Positions 47,587 through 55,780 of a stretch of DNA of 64,000 nt are shown here, piece by piece (the stretch's first letter is position 1; the number at the start of each line of letters is the position of its first letter). The notes under the pieces are model-generated. The model saw only the letters and a list, made by a program, of their open reading frames with translations. It had not been told where the DNA came from and searched no databases. Where the stretch lies: contig NZ_FRFD01000015.1 in the NCBI RefSeq assembly GCF_900143645.1, forward strand, positions 1 to 64,000, written 5' to 3'. Position numbers and translations under genes: made by a program. Origin of the DNA: Anaerocolumna xylanovorans DSM 12503. Lineage in GTDB: Bacteria > Bacillota > Clostridia > Lachnospirales > Lachnospiraceae.

Positions 47587-47746
47587 TAGCTCCCATGGCA
47601 TAAATCGTCTGCTTGCAGATGATTTACTGCCTCAAATCAGGGTGTGAAATGTTTTTTATTTCACACTAACACCCGTGCATTTCGCAAGTTCACTTGCGAA
47701 ACTGCCCAAATAGAAAGTGAAAAATGCTTTCTATTTTTCACACTTA
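47587..47746 (-). repeat. Two tandem family A elements forming the recR leader
   Basis: On the minus strand the first unit has hairpin GTGAAAAAT / ATTTTTCAC (47717-47741), GGGCAGT, stem TTTCGCAAG / CTTGCGAAA (47680-47701) and TGCACGGGTGTTAGTGTGAA. Its end forms the start of the second unit: hairpin GTGTGAAAT / ATTTCACAC (47642-47666), GAGGCAGT, a 12-bp stem TAAATCATCTGC / GCAGACGATTTA (47601-47626) and TGCCATGGGAGCTA. The stems of the two units differ completely in sequence but keep their pairing and surroundings. Confidence 0.8.
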
Positions 47747-47763
47747 ATCTGCATGCTATTACC

Positions 47764-47792
47764 ATCATACTTGATTATTTTTCTGTTTTCAA
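47764..47792 (-). promoter_or_regulatory. Promoter of recR
   Basis: On the minus strand TTGAAA (47787-47792) and TATGAT (47764-47769) are separated by exactly 17 bases. Transcription would start near 47757, giving a leader of about 210 bases that contains both tandem family A repeats. Confidence 0.65.
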
Positions 47793-47810
47793 GAATAACT
47801 TTAGTCGCAG

Positions 47811-47861
47811 TATATATCCAGCAGTATAAATCCAGCAGTATATATACTGCTGGATTTATAC
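47811..47861. repeat. Perfect 38-bp palindrome with adjoining 14-base direct repeats
   Basis: 47824-47861 is a perfect 38-bp palindrome centred on TATATA (arm GTATAAATCCAGCAGTATA). It is preceded by a direct repeat of GCAGTATAWATCCA. It lies between ybaB and recR, outside coding sequence. It could form a cruciform or a long RNA stem on either strand. Confidence 0.8.
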
Positions 47862-47866
47862 AAAGG

Positions 47867-47943
47867 AAAAGGCTGTCTTAGGGAGGCCTGGCAGGCAATA
47901 CATCTGCACTGCAAGTCAATCCTTCCTGTAACAGCCGTCTTTT
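47867..47943 (-). terminator. Terminator-like hairpin after ybaB
   Basis: On the minus strand GGCTGTTACAGGAAGG pairs imperfectly with CCTCCCTAAGACAGCC across a 30-base loop and is followed by TTTTCCTTTG. It would attenuate dnaX-ybaB transcripts before recR. Confidence 0.5.
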
Positions 47944-48039
47944 CTTTTATAATACTATTTTATAGTTCCATTTATCTTCCGGACAGGAAGTCTGACTTTA
48001 CCACATTTCTATGTTTGCAGGCTATTTACTATTTACCCC

Positions 48040-48393
48040 TTAGAAAGGAAGACCTCCAAGTCCTCCTAATCCCCCTGTAATCTGTCCCATTACGGACTGG
48101 GATTCCTCTTCCATCTTGCGAAGAGCTTCGTTGGCTGCTGCCATAATAAGATCCTGAAGCATCTCAACATCATCGGGATCTACTACTTCTTTGGATAAAG
48201 TTACACCAGTGATTTCCTTTTTCCCGGATACCTTTACAGTTACCGCTCCGCCGCCGGCAGATGCTTCCCATTCTTTTTCCTCTATCTCCTTGGTCTTTTC
48301 CTCCATCTGCTTTTGCATTCTCTGAGCCTGTTTCATCAGATTATTCATATTGCCGGGCATTGCTCCTCCCGGGAATCCTCCGCGTTTTGCCAT
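48040..48393 (-). CDS. ybaB: YbaB/EbfC nucleoid-associated protein
   Basis: A 117-residue DNA-binding protein. The central region has the family segments [37 protein letters not shown] and [22 protein letters not shown]. The N- and C-termini are Gly/Met-rich ([25 protein letters not shown]). Dimers bind DNA and may assist recombination or replication. The start at 48393 follows AAGGAGAATGAT. It lies 19 bases after dnaX, in the usual operon. Confidence 0.95.
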   Translation of the reverse strand: MAKRGGFPGGAMPGNMNNLMKQAQRMQKQMEEKTKEIEEKEWEASAGGGAVTVKVSGKKEITGVTLSKEVVDPDDVEMLQDLIMAAANEALRKMEEESQSVMGQITGGLGGLGGLPF

Positions 48394-48412
48394 ACTATCA
48401 TTCTCCTTATCT

Positions 48413-49975
48413 TTAATCTTCATATTCTATATCAATATTTTTTATAATCCTTCGTAAGTCAAAGGTTTCTTCTGCCGTATCTTTATCAGCAGTTATCAGC
48501 TTGACCGTAACCTCTACTTCCTTGGGAACAAATCTCGCTATGGCACTTTTCAACTCCTGCATATGTGCTTCTTTCGTAAGGGCCTCAAGGTCCCATTCAT
48601 CAGTCACTACTAAAAGAAGCGTATTGTTATTGCCTATACTCGGTCTTGCATTTCCCAGTGAAACCTTTGTGATACCGGTGGTTGCGGCTACTATATTACT
48701 CCAGTTCTTTGCTGCCAGTTTTAAGTCTTCGGGGACTGCTTTGGGCAGCTCTATGGGTTTTTCTTCCCTTTTTACCGGTTCTCCTTTGATGGCTGCTTTC
48801 TCACTTACCGTTACGGTAACGCCATTTTCAAGCTTTGCCTCCAGCTGCCTTATCCGCTCCAAGATATCCTCATAGCTCTTTTCCATCTGAGGTCTGCATA
48901 ATTTAATCAATGCCACCTCTACCATAACTCTCTTCTGGGAAGCATAACGTATCTGATTGGATAAGTCGGAAAATATCCGAATAAAGCGTATCAGGGTATC
49001 TGTACTCCACTCCTTGGCCTGCTCTTCTAACAGGGCGAGATTTTCTGTGGATACTTCTACGGCTTCACTTGCATTCTCTGAAGTCTTTACCAAAAGAAGA
49101 TTTCTTAAATACCAGGTAAAATCCACTGTGAATTGGGTAAGCTCTCTTCCGCTTATGATAAGCTCCTCCAGTATACCCATACACTCTCCTACATCATTTT
49201 GCGAGATTGCCTTTAAAAGCCTTGCAAAAACTTCAATATCAACTGCTCCAAGTACCTCTAGTACCTTATCATAAGTCAGCTGCTGCCCGTAATAAAAAGC
49301 AATGCACTGGTCTAACAGGCTTAGGGCATCTCTTAAGGAACCGTCTCCCATTCTTGCAATGTAACGGATGGCTTTCTCCTCTGCCTCCACCCCTTCTGCT
49401 TTGATAAGCTCTTTTAGCCTGTCTGAAATGGTGTCAATGGTTATTCTTTTAAAATCATATCTCTGGCATCTTGACAGAATGGTAATTGGAATCTTATGGG
49501 CTTCCGTAGTAGCCAGTATAAAGATGACATAGGATGGCGGCTCTTCCAGGGTTTTTAAAAGTGCATTGAATGCTCCTGTGGAAAGCATATGGACCTCATC
49601 TATGATATAGACCTTAAAACGCCCTTCTGTGGGTGAATACCTTACTTCCTCCACAATCTCCCTGATATTGTCCACCCCGTTATTGGAAGCCGCGTCTATT
49701 TCAATTACGTTCATAGATGCACCGCTTTGAATAGAACGACAGGTTTCGCATTCGTTGCAGGGATTACCGTCTATGGGGTGTTCACAGTTTACAGCCTTGC
49801 CAAGAATCTTTGCAATGGTTGTCTTACCGGTTCCTCTGGTTCCGCAAAATAAATAGGCATGCCCTATCCGGCCTGATTTTATCTGATTTTTCAGAGTTGT
49901 AACGATGTGATCCTGACCCTTTACATCATGAAAATCTGTGGGACGGAATTTTCTGTACAGCGCTGTATATGACAT
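48413..49975 (-). CDS. dnaX: DNA polymerase III subunit gamma/tau
   Basis: A 520-residue clamp-loader subunit. It has Walker A ([13 protein letters not shown]), a four-Cys zinc module (C-x8-C-x2-C-x2-C, in [16 protein letters not shown]), Walker B (IIDEVHML), the SRC motif (LSRCQRYDF) and the collar domain. A tau-like C-terminal region of about 150 residues follows. It drives ATP-dependent loading of the sliding clamp at replication forks. Its promoter is at 50078-50106 and a family A repeat lies in its leader. The start is ATG with GAGGAAG upstream. Confidence 0.97.
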   Translation of the reverse strand: MSYTALYRKFRPTDFHDVKGQDHIVTTLKNQIKSGRIGHAYLFCGTRGTGKTTIAKILGKAVNCEHPIDGNPCNECETCRSIQSGASMNVIEIDAASNNGVDNIREIVEEVRYSPTEGRFKVYIIDEVHMLSTGAFNALLKTLEEPPSYVIFILATTEAHKIPITILSRCQRYDFKRITIDTISDRLKELIKAEGVEAEEKAIRYIARMGDGSLRDALSLLDQCIAFYYGQQLTYDKVLEVLGAVDIEVFARLLKAISQNDVGECMGILEELIISGRELTQFTVDFTWYLRNLLLVKTSENASEAVEVSTENLALLEEQAKEWSTDTLIRFIRIFSDLSNQIRYASQKRVMVEVALIKLCRPQMEKSYEDILERIRQLEAKLENGVTVTVSEKAAIKGEPVKREEKPIELPKAVPEDLKLAAKNWSNIVAATTGITKVSLGNARPSIGNNNTLLLVVTDEWDLEALTKEAHMQELKSAIARFVPKEVEVTVKLITADKDTAEETFDLRRIIKNIDIEYED

Positions 49976-50002
49976 GCTTACACTTCCTCTTTTATAGGTT
50001 TC

Positions 50003-50046
50003 TAGCTCCTATGGCATGCCGCATCTGCTTGCAGATGTGGTACTGC
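50003..50046 (-). repeat. Family A element in the dnaX leader
   Basis: On the minus strand: AGCAGTA, then a 10-bp stem CCACATCTGC / GCAGATGCGG with a two-base loop (50019-50040), then CATGCCATAGGAGCTA. The flanks match the second recR-leader unit, including the GGAGCTA tail, while the GTGTGAAAAA hairpin is absent. It lies between the predicted transcription start and the dnaX ribosome binding site, so it is transcribed. Confidence 0.7.
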
Positions 50047-50077
50047 TACCAATTTGCTCTTACCTTACTTCTTATCT

Positions 50078-50106
50078 ATTTTACCAATGCTTAGAATAGT
50101 TGTCAA
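50078..50106 (-). promoter_or_regulatory. Promoter of dnaX
   Basis: On the minus strand TTGACA (50101-50106) and TAAAAT (50078-50083) are separated by 17 bases. The start near 50071 gives a leader of about 95 bases that contains the family A element. Confidence 0.75.
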
Positions 50107-50113
50107 AGTATTC

Positions 50114-50647
50114 TTATTCTTTCCCGAAAGATGTGCTGTTCACAAGATAATTCTTCTCTCTTAGGACCCGCTCAATTTGATCCAGCACTTCCTCTGAATC
50201 GGCCTCAACTGTATGTAAATGGGTTCCGTTGGTCAAGTCCATCAAGGGTACGGTCTTCCTTGTTTTTACCTTCTCTATAAAGTCTGCAACATCCTTGCGG
50301 TTTTTGATGATCAGGTCAACGGATATCTCACCATATAGGTCATGCATAACGATAACATCTAATACCTTACCCCCGTTATCCACTATGGTATTAAGCTCAT
50401 CCTCTATCTCCTCTGCGGTATGCCTTGTAATAAAGCACCGGTTTACCTTCTGTTTATCCTGCTTGTAGATAAGATATCCCTTCGTTGTAGATATGATGTT
50501 CTTATTAACTGCCCTTAAAAGTGCAATGTCCTGCACAATAACCTGGCGGCTGACTCCCAGCTTTTTGGACAGCTCTGTGCCGGATACCGGTTCCTTTGCT
50601 TCTTCCAGTATCCTGGTAAGCTTATTTCTTCTATCCTGCCCCTCCAT
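50114..50647 (-). CDS. niaR: NiaR-type niacin-responsive repressor (HTH-3H)
   Basis: A 177-residue regulator. An N-terminal HTH_11 domain (about 5-60, VSGTELSKKLGVSRQVIVQDIALLR) is followed by a 3H domain (about 75-170). The His residues that give that domain its name appear in CFITRHTAEE, VIVMHDLYGEI and NGTHLHTVE. Family members (YrxA/NiaR) bind nicotinic acid and repress NAD synthesis or niacin uptake genes. No NAD gene is adjacent here, so its targets lie elsewhere. The start follows GAGAGGTG. It is separated from dnaX by the dnaX promoter. Confidence 0.9.
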   Translation of the reverse strand: MEGQDRRNKLTRILEEAKEPVSGTELSKKLGVSRQVIVQDIALLRAVNKNIISTTKGYLIYKQDKQKVNRCFITRHTAEEIEDELNTIVDNGGKVLDVIVMHDLYGEISVDLIIKNRKDVADFIEKVKTRKTVPLMDLTNGTHLHTVEADSEEVLDQIERVLREKNYLVNSTSFGKE

Positions 50648-50799
50648 ATAAACACCTCTCTTTTTTATAATAATAACCCTCTTTGCCTCTTTCTATATTG
50701 TATTATAAGAAAAGGATAAAAGCAACGGCAAACACAGTGCGAAACCCAGCGGGCAGGGCTGCTGCAAAGTTATTTTAGAGCAGCCCCATTAGCCGTCAC

Positions 50800-51003
50800 T
50801 TAGAATTCCTTTATGCTGTTTCCGCCGATTTCAGTCGGTTTATCAATTGGAATTGGATCCTGATAAGAAGGATATTCCTCTCCTTTTGGGATATTATCTA
50901 TATTGTCATAACCGGGCTCCGGTATGAAGGAGGGATTAATAACCGGAAATTCTTCCCTTTTAGAAGGCATCCCCGATTCCTCTTTCTTGTCAAATTCACT
51001 CAT
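50800..51003 (-). CDS. Small acidic, proline-rich protein of unknown function
   Basis: A 67-residue protein without recognisable domain, membrane segment or Cys. It is rich in Pro, Glu, Asp and Ile (NPSFIPEPGYDNIDNIPKG, YPSYQDPIPIDKP), suggesting an unstructured chain. The ATG at 51003 is favoured because AAAGGAG lies upstream; a longer frame starts with less support. Its leader contains the tandem family A repeats at 51116-51296. A hairpin without T-tract (GGGCTGCT / AGCAGCCC near 50757-50786) follows the gene. Confidence 0.55.
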   Translation of the reverse strand: MSEFDKKEESGMPSKREEFPVINPSFIPEPGYDNIDNIPKGEEYPSYQDPIPIDKPTEIGGNSIKEF

Positions 51004-51115
51004 AATAATTCTCCTTTTTATTATAGGTTTTCCTTTTTCTTTGGTTTTATGTGCCAAAAAATAAAGGATTTCAAAAATCAGACAGACATGGTATACTTGA
51101 AACTAATCTATATTT

Positions 51116-51296
51116 TCACACTAACAGCCATGCCTTCCTCAGTACACCTCAAGTTTGTGCCAAGGATTTCGCAGGCATAAACTTGTGTGTGAATTATGCT
51201 TTTCAATAATTCACACTAACACCCATGCATTTCGCAAGATTACTTGCGGAACTGCCTAAATCAAAAGTGAAAAATGTATTCTATTTTTCACACTAC
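51116..51296 (-). repeat. Tandem family A elements between divergent genes
   Basis: On the minus strand the full unit has hairpin GTGAAAAAT / ATTTTTCAC (51267-51291), TTTAGGCAGT, stem TTCCGCAAG / CTTGCGAAA (51230-51251) and TGCATGGGTGTTAGTGTGAA. This continues into hairpin GTGTGAATTAT / ATAATTCACAC (51185-51216), a CAAGTTTATGCC...GGCACAAACTTG stem and a final GGCATGGCTGTTAGTGTGAA. The second unit has diverged. The GTGAAAAAT hairpin is also used by a family B element on the other strand. Confidence 0.75.
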
Positions 51297-51345
51297 ATAT
51301 TCAGGAATATCATAACTTTTATCCGATATTCACGAAAGGGGTTTC
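51267..51345 (+). repeat. Family B element before the 89-residue gene
   Basis: On the plus strand: hairpin GTGAAAAAT / ATTTTTCAC (51267-51291), linker ACTACATATTCAG, then a stem GAATATC / GATATTC (51305-51331), then ACGAAAGGGG and the ATG at 51347. Layout and linker match the eda and rhomboid copies. The G-run is the ribosome binding site. Confidence 0.7.
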
Positions 51346-51346
51346 T

Positions 51347-51616
51347 ATGTTTCGTTTATGGGCAAAAATATTTAAAGAAAACCGGATGATATCTGATATG
51401 GTCATCATAAATGAAGATCTCAGCCTAAACCGTACCAGAAAGGTTTTCACTGCGGTGGATGAAATATGCCATCATTTTGATTTATCCAAACCGATATGGC
51501 TGGATTCTACAATAGCTGATTTTAAAAAGCATGATAAGGCCAGATTTTATCAGGACAATTTCATTGAACCGATTGACTTTGATTATCTTGAGATTCATGT
51601 AATAGAGGAAGATTAA
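51347..51616 (+). CDS. Small conserved-looking protein of unknown function
   Basis: An 89-residue protein with no signal peptide or membrane helix. It is soluble, with aromatic and acidic patches (CHHFDLSKPIWLDSTIADFKK; FIEPIDFDYLEIHVIEED). I do not recognise the family, though the composition suggests a real folded domain. It lies 20 bases before an M15 peptidase gene and its ribosome binding site is supplied by a family B repeat. Co-transcription with the peptidase is likely, but no functional link can be claimed. Confidence 0.65.
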   Translation: MFRLWAKIFKENRMISDMVIINEDLSLNRTRKVFTAVDEICHHFDLSKPIWLDSTIADFKKHDKARFYQDNFIEPIDFDYLEIHVIEED

Positions 51617-51636
51617 CAGCAAAGAGAGGAGTTATT

Positions 51637-52431
51637 ATGCTTTCTGAAACACCTTTTAAGCTTAAGCCCATCAGAGGATGGACATCTTATATTTTTATTA
51701 TTTTATTTCTTGCCCTGTTTCTTATTCTTGGCATAAAGACCTATGCAAAAAGCGGTACAGATGCTTCTGTACTGTTAAACAGAAAGTCTCTGGATGCCTT
51801 AACAGCCGGCACTGTTATCACTCCTTCCAAAGTAGAAGGCGGCTTGAATGCCTGCTTCTATGGAACGAAAATAAATACCGTAATTAAAAAAAGAATCACA
51901 GGTAAATCTTATAAGGAAAATGATAAGATCACCCTTTCCGACTTACGGTATATCAGAGTCCTGTATTATGGATTTGATAAGAAAACACATATAGGCGAAT
52001 TAATTGTAAATAAGAAAATCGCAAAGGATGTTTCCTCCATCTTTAAAGATCTTTATAAAGCCAAGTATCCAATCGGTAAGATGGTATTAATTGATGAATA
52101 TAATGCGGATGATGAGGCTTCTATGAAAGATAACAATACCTCCGCCTTTAATTACCGTACCATCGCAGGTTCCGATACCTTGTCAAAGCATGCAATGGGT
52201 CTGGCAATTGATGTCAATCCCCTCTATAACCCCTGCGTCGAGAAAATAAACGGTAAGGCAGTGGTTTCTCCGGCAGAGGGAAAAAAATATGCCAACAGAA
52301 GCCTTCAAAATGCTTATTATATCCGAAAAAAGGATGTCTGCTATCAGTCCTTTATAAAAAGAGGCTTTACCTGGGGCGGCTCCTGGTCCTCTCTTAAGGA
52401 TTATCAGCATTTCCAGAAAAGTGTTAAGTAA
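51637..52431 (+). CDS. Secreted/membrane-anchored M15-family peptidoglycan peptidase
   Basis: A 264-residue protein with an N-terminal membrane helix (about 16-37, IFIILFLALFLILGIKTYA). A C-terminal Peptidase_M15_4 domain (about 120-262) follows. Zinc ligands appear in SKHAMGLAIDVNP (His and Asp) and in DYQHFQ (His), and WGGSW is also conserved. Enzymes of this group cut peptide cross-links or L-Ala-D-Glu bonds in the wall. The gene ends just before a compound hairpin that acts as a terminator. The start follows AGAGAGGAG. Confidence 0.88.
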   Translation: MLSETPFKLKPIRGWTSYIFIILFLALFLILGIKTYAKSGTDASVLLNRKSLDALTAGTVITPSKVEGGLNACFYGTKINTVIKKRITGKSYKENDKITLSDLRYIRVLYYGFDKKTHIGELIVNKKIAKDVSSIFKDLYKAKYPIGKMVLIDEYNADDEASMKDNNTSAFNYRTIAGSDTLSKHAMGLAIDVNPLYNPCVEKINGKAVVSPAEGKKYANRSLQNAYYIRKKDVCYQSFIKRGFTWGGSWSSLKDYQHFQKSVK

Positions 52432-52454
52432 CGGTCAATAACTCTTACAAACTA

Positions 52455-52548
52455 AATAAGGTATGGCATGTGAACTGACCCCCATAAGTTGGATTTTAGT
52501 TCTAACTCAAGGGGGTCAGTTCAGTTAAACAGCATGCCATACCTTATT
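52455..52548. terminator. Bidirectional terminator carrying an IS3-like terminal-repeat palindrome in its loop
   Basis: The outer stem AATAAGGTATGGCATG / CATGCCATACCTTATT (52455-52470 and 52533-52548) is perfect and serves the convergent M15 peptidase and pgi genes. Within its loop is a second inverted repeat of 23 bases (20 matching): TGAACTGACCCCCATAAGTT (52471 onwards) and its mirror (52501-52523). This resembles the terminal inverted repeats of IS3/IS150-family elements, with only seven bases between the two ends. Confidence 0.75.
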
Positions 52549-52603
52549 ATTTTAACTGTAATATATTGTTATAGATTCTTAAATGCGTTTTTGTCTCTCA
52601 AGC

Positions 52604-53953
52604 TTACAGTCTCTTTAAGAGTTCTTCCCTTTGCTTCTCAAAGCCAGGCTTACCAAGCAAGGCAAACATGTTCTTCTTATAGCTTTCAACACCCGGTTGG
52701 TCAAAAGGATTTACTCCTAAGAGATATCCGCTGATTCCGCAGGCAAATTCAAAGAAATAGAACAGCTCTCCTAGGGATTCCTCGCTCTGTTCAGGAAGGT
52801 TCACAATTAAGTTAGGAACATTTCCATCCGTATGAGCTAAAAGGGTACCCTTCATTGCGCTCTTATTAATAAAATCAACGCTTTTTCCTGCCAGATAGTT
52901 CAGTCCGTCTAAGTCTACCTCTTCTTCCTCTAAGAAAATCTCATGGGAAGGCTTCTCCAGATTGATGATTGTTTCAAACATCGTTCTCTGTCCGTCCTGG
53001 ATGAACTGGCCCATGGAATGAAGGTCCGTGGTCAAATCCACTGCTGCAGGGAAGATACCCTTCTGGTCCTTTCCTTCGCTTTCTCCAAAGAGCTGCTTCC
53101 ACCATTCTGATACATAGTGCAGGAAGGGTTCATAATTGGCAAGGATTTCGACGCTCTTGCCTTTTCTAAGAAGGATATTACGGATAGCCGCATAAAGCAT
53201 CGCATCATTGGAGGCAAAGGGCTGGTTTAAGCATCTTTCTCTCATGGCTGCCGCACCTTCCATAAGCTTTGCAATATCGGCACCGCTTGCGGCAATGGGT
53301 AAGAGGCCTACTGCTGTTAATACAGAAAAACGTCCTCCGATATCATCGGGAACCACAAAGCTTTCATAGCCTTCCTCAGTTGCAAGGTTCTTTAAGGCGC
53401 CTCTTGCCTTATCGGTAGTGGCATAGATACGCTTTGCTGCTTCTGCTTTTCCGTACTTCTCTATCAGAAGCTTTTTAAATACTCGGAATGCGATAGCAGG
53501 TTCTGTGGTTGTCCCGGATTTGCTGATAATATTGATGGAAAAATTCCTGTTTCCGATTACTTCAATCAGATTGCTGATATAAGTACTGCTGATATTATTT
53601 CCCACATAATAGATTTCCGGAGTTTTTCTGATTTCTTTGGATACCGAATTATAAAAGCTGTGTCTTAAAAACTCAATGGCTGCACGCGCACCAAGGTAAG
53701 AACCGCCTATGCCAATTACCAGTAAAACTTCAGAATCACTCTGGATTTTCTTTGCCGCTTCGTTGATTCTTGCAAATTCCTCTTTATCATAATTTACCGG
53801 AAGGTCAATCCAACCTAAGAAGTCATTGCCGGCGCCGGTTTTATTTAACAAGGTCTCTTTTGCACCTTCTACGGCCTTTGCAATCATTTCTATCTCCGTA
53901 TCAGCGATAAAGCTCTTTGCTGCTGAATAGTTAAATGTTACTTTTCCACTCAT
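52604..53953 (-). CDS. pgi: Glucose-6-phosphate isomerase
   Basis: A 449-residue enzyme of the shorter bacterial type that interconverts glucose-6-phosphate and fructose-6-phosphate in glycolysis. Motifs are the phosphate-binding [18 protein letters not shown] and [10 protein letters not shown], the [19 protein letters not shown] signature 1 region, and the C-terminal [14 protein letters not shown] with the catalytic Lys. The start at 53953 follows AAGGAGTG; a GTG nine bases earlier overlaps that site and is not used. The promoter is at 54010-54038. It converges on the M15 peptidase gene through a shared terminator. Confidence 0.97.
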   Translation of the reverse strand: MSGKVTFNYSAAKSFIADTEIEMIAKAVEGAKETLLNKTGAGNDFLGWIDLPVNYDKEEFARINEAAKKIQSDSEVLLVIGIGGSYLGARAAIEFLRHSFYNSVSKEIRKTPEIYYVGNNISSTYISNLIEVIGNRNFSINIISKSGTTTEPAIAFRVFKKLLIEKYGKAEAAKRIYATTDKARGALKNLATEEGYESFVVPDDIGGRFSVLTAVGLLPIAASGADIAKLMEGAAAMRERCLNQPFASNDAMLYAAIRNILLRKGKSVEILANYEPFLHYVSEWWKQLFGESEGKDQKGIFPAAVDLTTDLHSMGQFIQDGQRTMFETIINLEKPSHEIFLEEEEVDLDGLNYLAGKSVDFINKSAMKGTLLAHTDGNVPNLIVNLPEQSEESLGELFYFFEFACGISGYLLGVNPFDQPGVESYKKNMFALLGKPGFEKQREELLKRL

Positions 53954-54009
53954 TTTTTTCACTCCTTTTTGTAATGTTAAGGATAATATTTACCTTTTCG
54001 CTCGCTCTT

Positions 54010-54038
54010 ATTTTATCAGAGTAAAGAGTGTTATTCAA
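54010..54038 (-). promoter_or_regulatory. Promoter of pgi
   Basis: On the minus strand TTGAAT (54033-54038) and TAAAAT (54010-54015) are 17 bases apart, placing the start near 54003. Confidence 0.7.
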
Positions 54039-54071
54039 TATGCATTTTCCATAGAATAATGAGAAATCAGC

Positions 54072-54135
54072 AAAAAGGCACTGTTATTATTTCAGGCGAA
54101 TATCAATAAACGCTTAAAATATAACAGTGCCTTTT
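54072..54135 (-). terminator. Intrinsic terminator after the coiled-coil membrane protein gene
   Basis: AAAAGGCACTGTTAT pairs with ATAACAGTGCCTTTT over a 33-base loop and is followed on the minus strand by TTTTT. It overlaps the end of the gene at 54139 by position and separates it from pgi. Confidence 0.8.
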
Positions 54136-54138
54136 ACT

Positions 54139-55566
54139 TTATGCAAATAAATCTTTTAAAATATCCTCTATAATCTTTTCTTCCTCTTCCGAGGTTGGCT
54201 TTATGATTTCATATTCTTTGGCTCTATAGCTTCTTCCGTCCTCAAGAGCGGCGGCGGTCCTGTCATCCCGATAAGTGATGTCCGGCGTTGCCGTAACCTG
54301 CCTTGCTTTGATATCCCTTACCTTTGCTGTTCTGACCCCGGCAGGCTTAACCTCTGTGATATTTGTTCCAAGGGTCTTAATTACTTTGTCTTTTTCTTCC
54401 TGCACATTTACTTCCTTTACTCCCTCTAATTCCGCTGCTTTTGCCTCTTTTATCTTCTTTGGCTCTGCTGTCTTATCCGCAGATTCCTTTACTTCTTCCT
54501 TACTGGAATTATTCTCTGTTTTTACTTCTACGCCCCTTCTGCCCTGTATTTCTTTTAATAGATTCTCCTTCTTCTCCTGTGCGGTTGTCCTGGAACCATG
54601 CCCCTTCTGCTTCTTCTCCAGATTTAATACCTTCTTTATCTCTTTCTGCTGCTGCTTTTCTTCTTTTTTACGCTGCTCATTTTCTAATGCCTCTGCCTTA
54701 AGCCTGGCTGCCTCCTGCTTCTTGGCCTCCTTTTGTCTTCTGGCATTCAACTCTCTTTCTTTCTTTTCCGTCTGCTTTGCTTCCTTTAGAGCATCTCTTT
54801 GTTTCTGGGCATCTGTCCTTTTCTGCAATTTTAACAGCTTTTTATTTTCCTTCTTTTTTAGTGCTTCATCCTTTTTCCTTGCCTTCTGGCTCATCTTTTC
54901 AAGACGTTTGGCTTCTCTGCTCTTATTCTTCTTTTTCTTATGAAACGGCTTACTTATCTCCGTCTCCTTAAATTCCTTTGATACTGCCAGATAGGCGGAA
55001 GGCTGATATGCTTTTTTGTATTGTTCCATTAATTCCGGTTGACTTTCTTCCTGTACCAGTCTGACCTTTAGTACATTCTCCAGATAATCTTTCATATTAA
55101 GCCGTATCATTTCCTTTTTTCCGGCAGGATTTACAATCCCCTCAAAAAATATCAACAATCCGCAAGACAGAATACCCACAGTAAATGTGCCTAATATCTG
55201 CTCTTTTCCACATTCATAAATAAGCCCCAAAATAGTACTTATTGCACCTACCAAGAGGGACAAGACCAGGACTTGTCCACATAGGGTCTCCCATGTGGAC
55301 AAAAAAATTCCACAGAATTTATAGTAAAAAAAGTGTTTATCCACAAAGATATCCACATTATTCACACCCAGCTTGAGTTTATAGTATGCTTCAAATTTTT
55401 TCTTCATATTTTTGGCCAGTTTATTTTTTGAGGTACTCATGGATTCCGAAGCCCTTAGCAGCCTGGCATATAGCACCTGCACCACAAGCTTCATTAGAAT
55501 ACCGCAGCCTGTCAGCGCCAGCAATATGTAAATAAAAACATGATTATCAAATAAAGTTCGAATCAC
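54139..55566 (-). CDS. Membrane protein with long Lys/Glu-rich coiled coil
   Basis: A 475-residue protein. It has an N-terminal membrane helix (about 8-30), two more helices in residues 85-155 (ETLCGQVLVLSLLVGAIST and LGTFTVGILSCGLLIFFEG), then a linker and a strongly charged coiled coil (about 205-360; AKRLEKMSQKARKKDEALKK and many similar stretches). An acidic C-terminus follows. I do not recognise a family. The GTG start at 55566 is preferred: GGCGGGG lies just before it, and a TATAAT hexamer at 55600-55605 would leave almost no leader for the ATG at 55587. A membrane-tethered cytoplasmic rod fits the layout; function unknown. Confidence 0.6.
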   Translation of the reverse strand: MIRTLFDNHVFIYILLALTGCGILMKLVVQVLYARLLRASESMSTSKNKLAKNMKKKFEAYYKLKLGVNNVDIFVDKHFFYYKFCGIFLSTWETLCGQVLVLSLLVGAISTILGLIYECGKEQILGTFTVGILSCGLLIFFEGIVNPAGKKEMIRLNMKDYLENVLKVRLVQEESQPELMEQYKKAYQPSAYLAVSKEFKETEISKPFHKKKKNKSREAKRLEKMSQKARKKDEALKKKENKKLLKLQKRTDAQKQRDALKEAKQTEKKERELNARRQKEAKKQEAARLKAEALENEQRKKEEKQQQKEIKKVLNLEKKQKGHGSRTTAQEKKENLLKEIQGRRGVEVKTENNSSKEEVKESADKTAEPKKIKEAKAAELEGVKEVNVQEEKDKVIKTLGTNITEVKPAGVRTAKVRDIKARQVTATPDITYRDDRTAAALEDGRSYRAKEYEIIKPTSEEEEKIIEDILKDLFA

Positions 55567-55780
55567 AAAATTTCCCCGCCTTTCCATTTATTAACATTTA
55601 TTATACTGGATAATAATTGCTTTGAAAAGGCGGGGAAGGCAGGTTTTCATTGACAAGGAAAGCCTCTCTTTGGTAAAAAGCATAAAGTTTCCCGAAAAAA
55701 TTTATGGAATTCCCTTGGATTTTATTTTAATAAGGCAGTTCCTGTCATCCTTTGTATATCAAAACTGGACAAGCCTTTTT

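Noticed and set aside
49976..50113. Possible signal recognition particle RNA upstream of dnaX
   Set aside because: Firmicutes often have this RNA gene near dnaX, but the conserved GGNAA and AGCAG tetraloop-and-bulge signature is not present. The hairpin there is a family A repeat.
11081..51296. Family A repeats as a CRISPR array or tandem minisatellite
   Set aside because: Units are scattered over 40 kb, differ in stem sequence and have no regular spacers. No cas gene is present.
52471..52523. A functional insertion sequence
   Set aside because: Only the two end-like sequences are present with seven bases between them. There is no transposase gene anywhere in the window.
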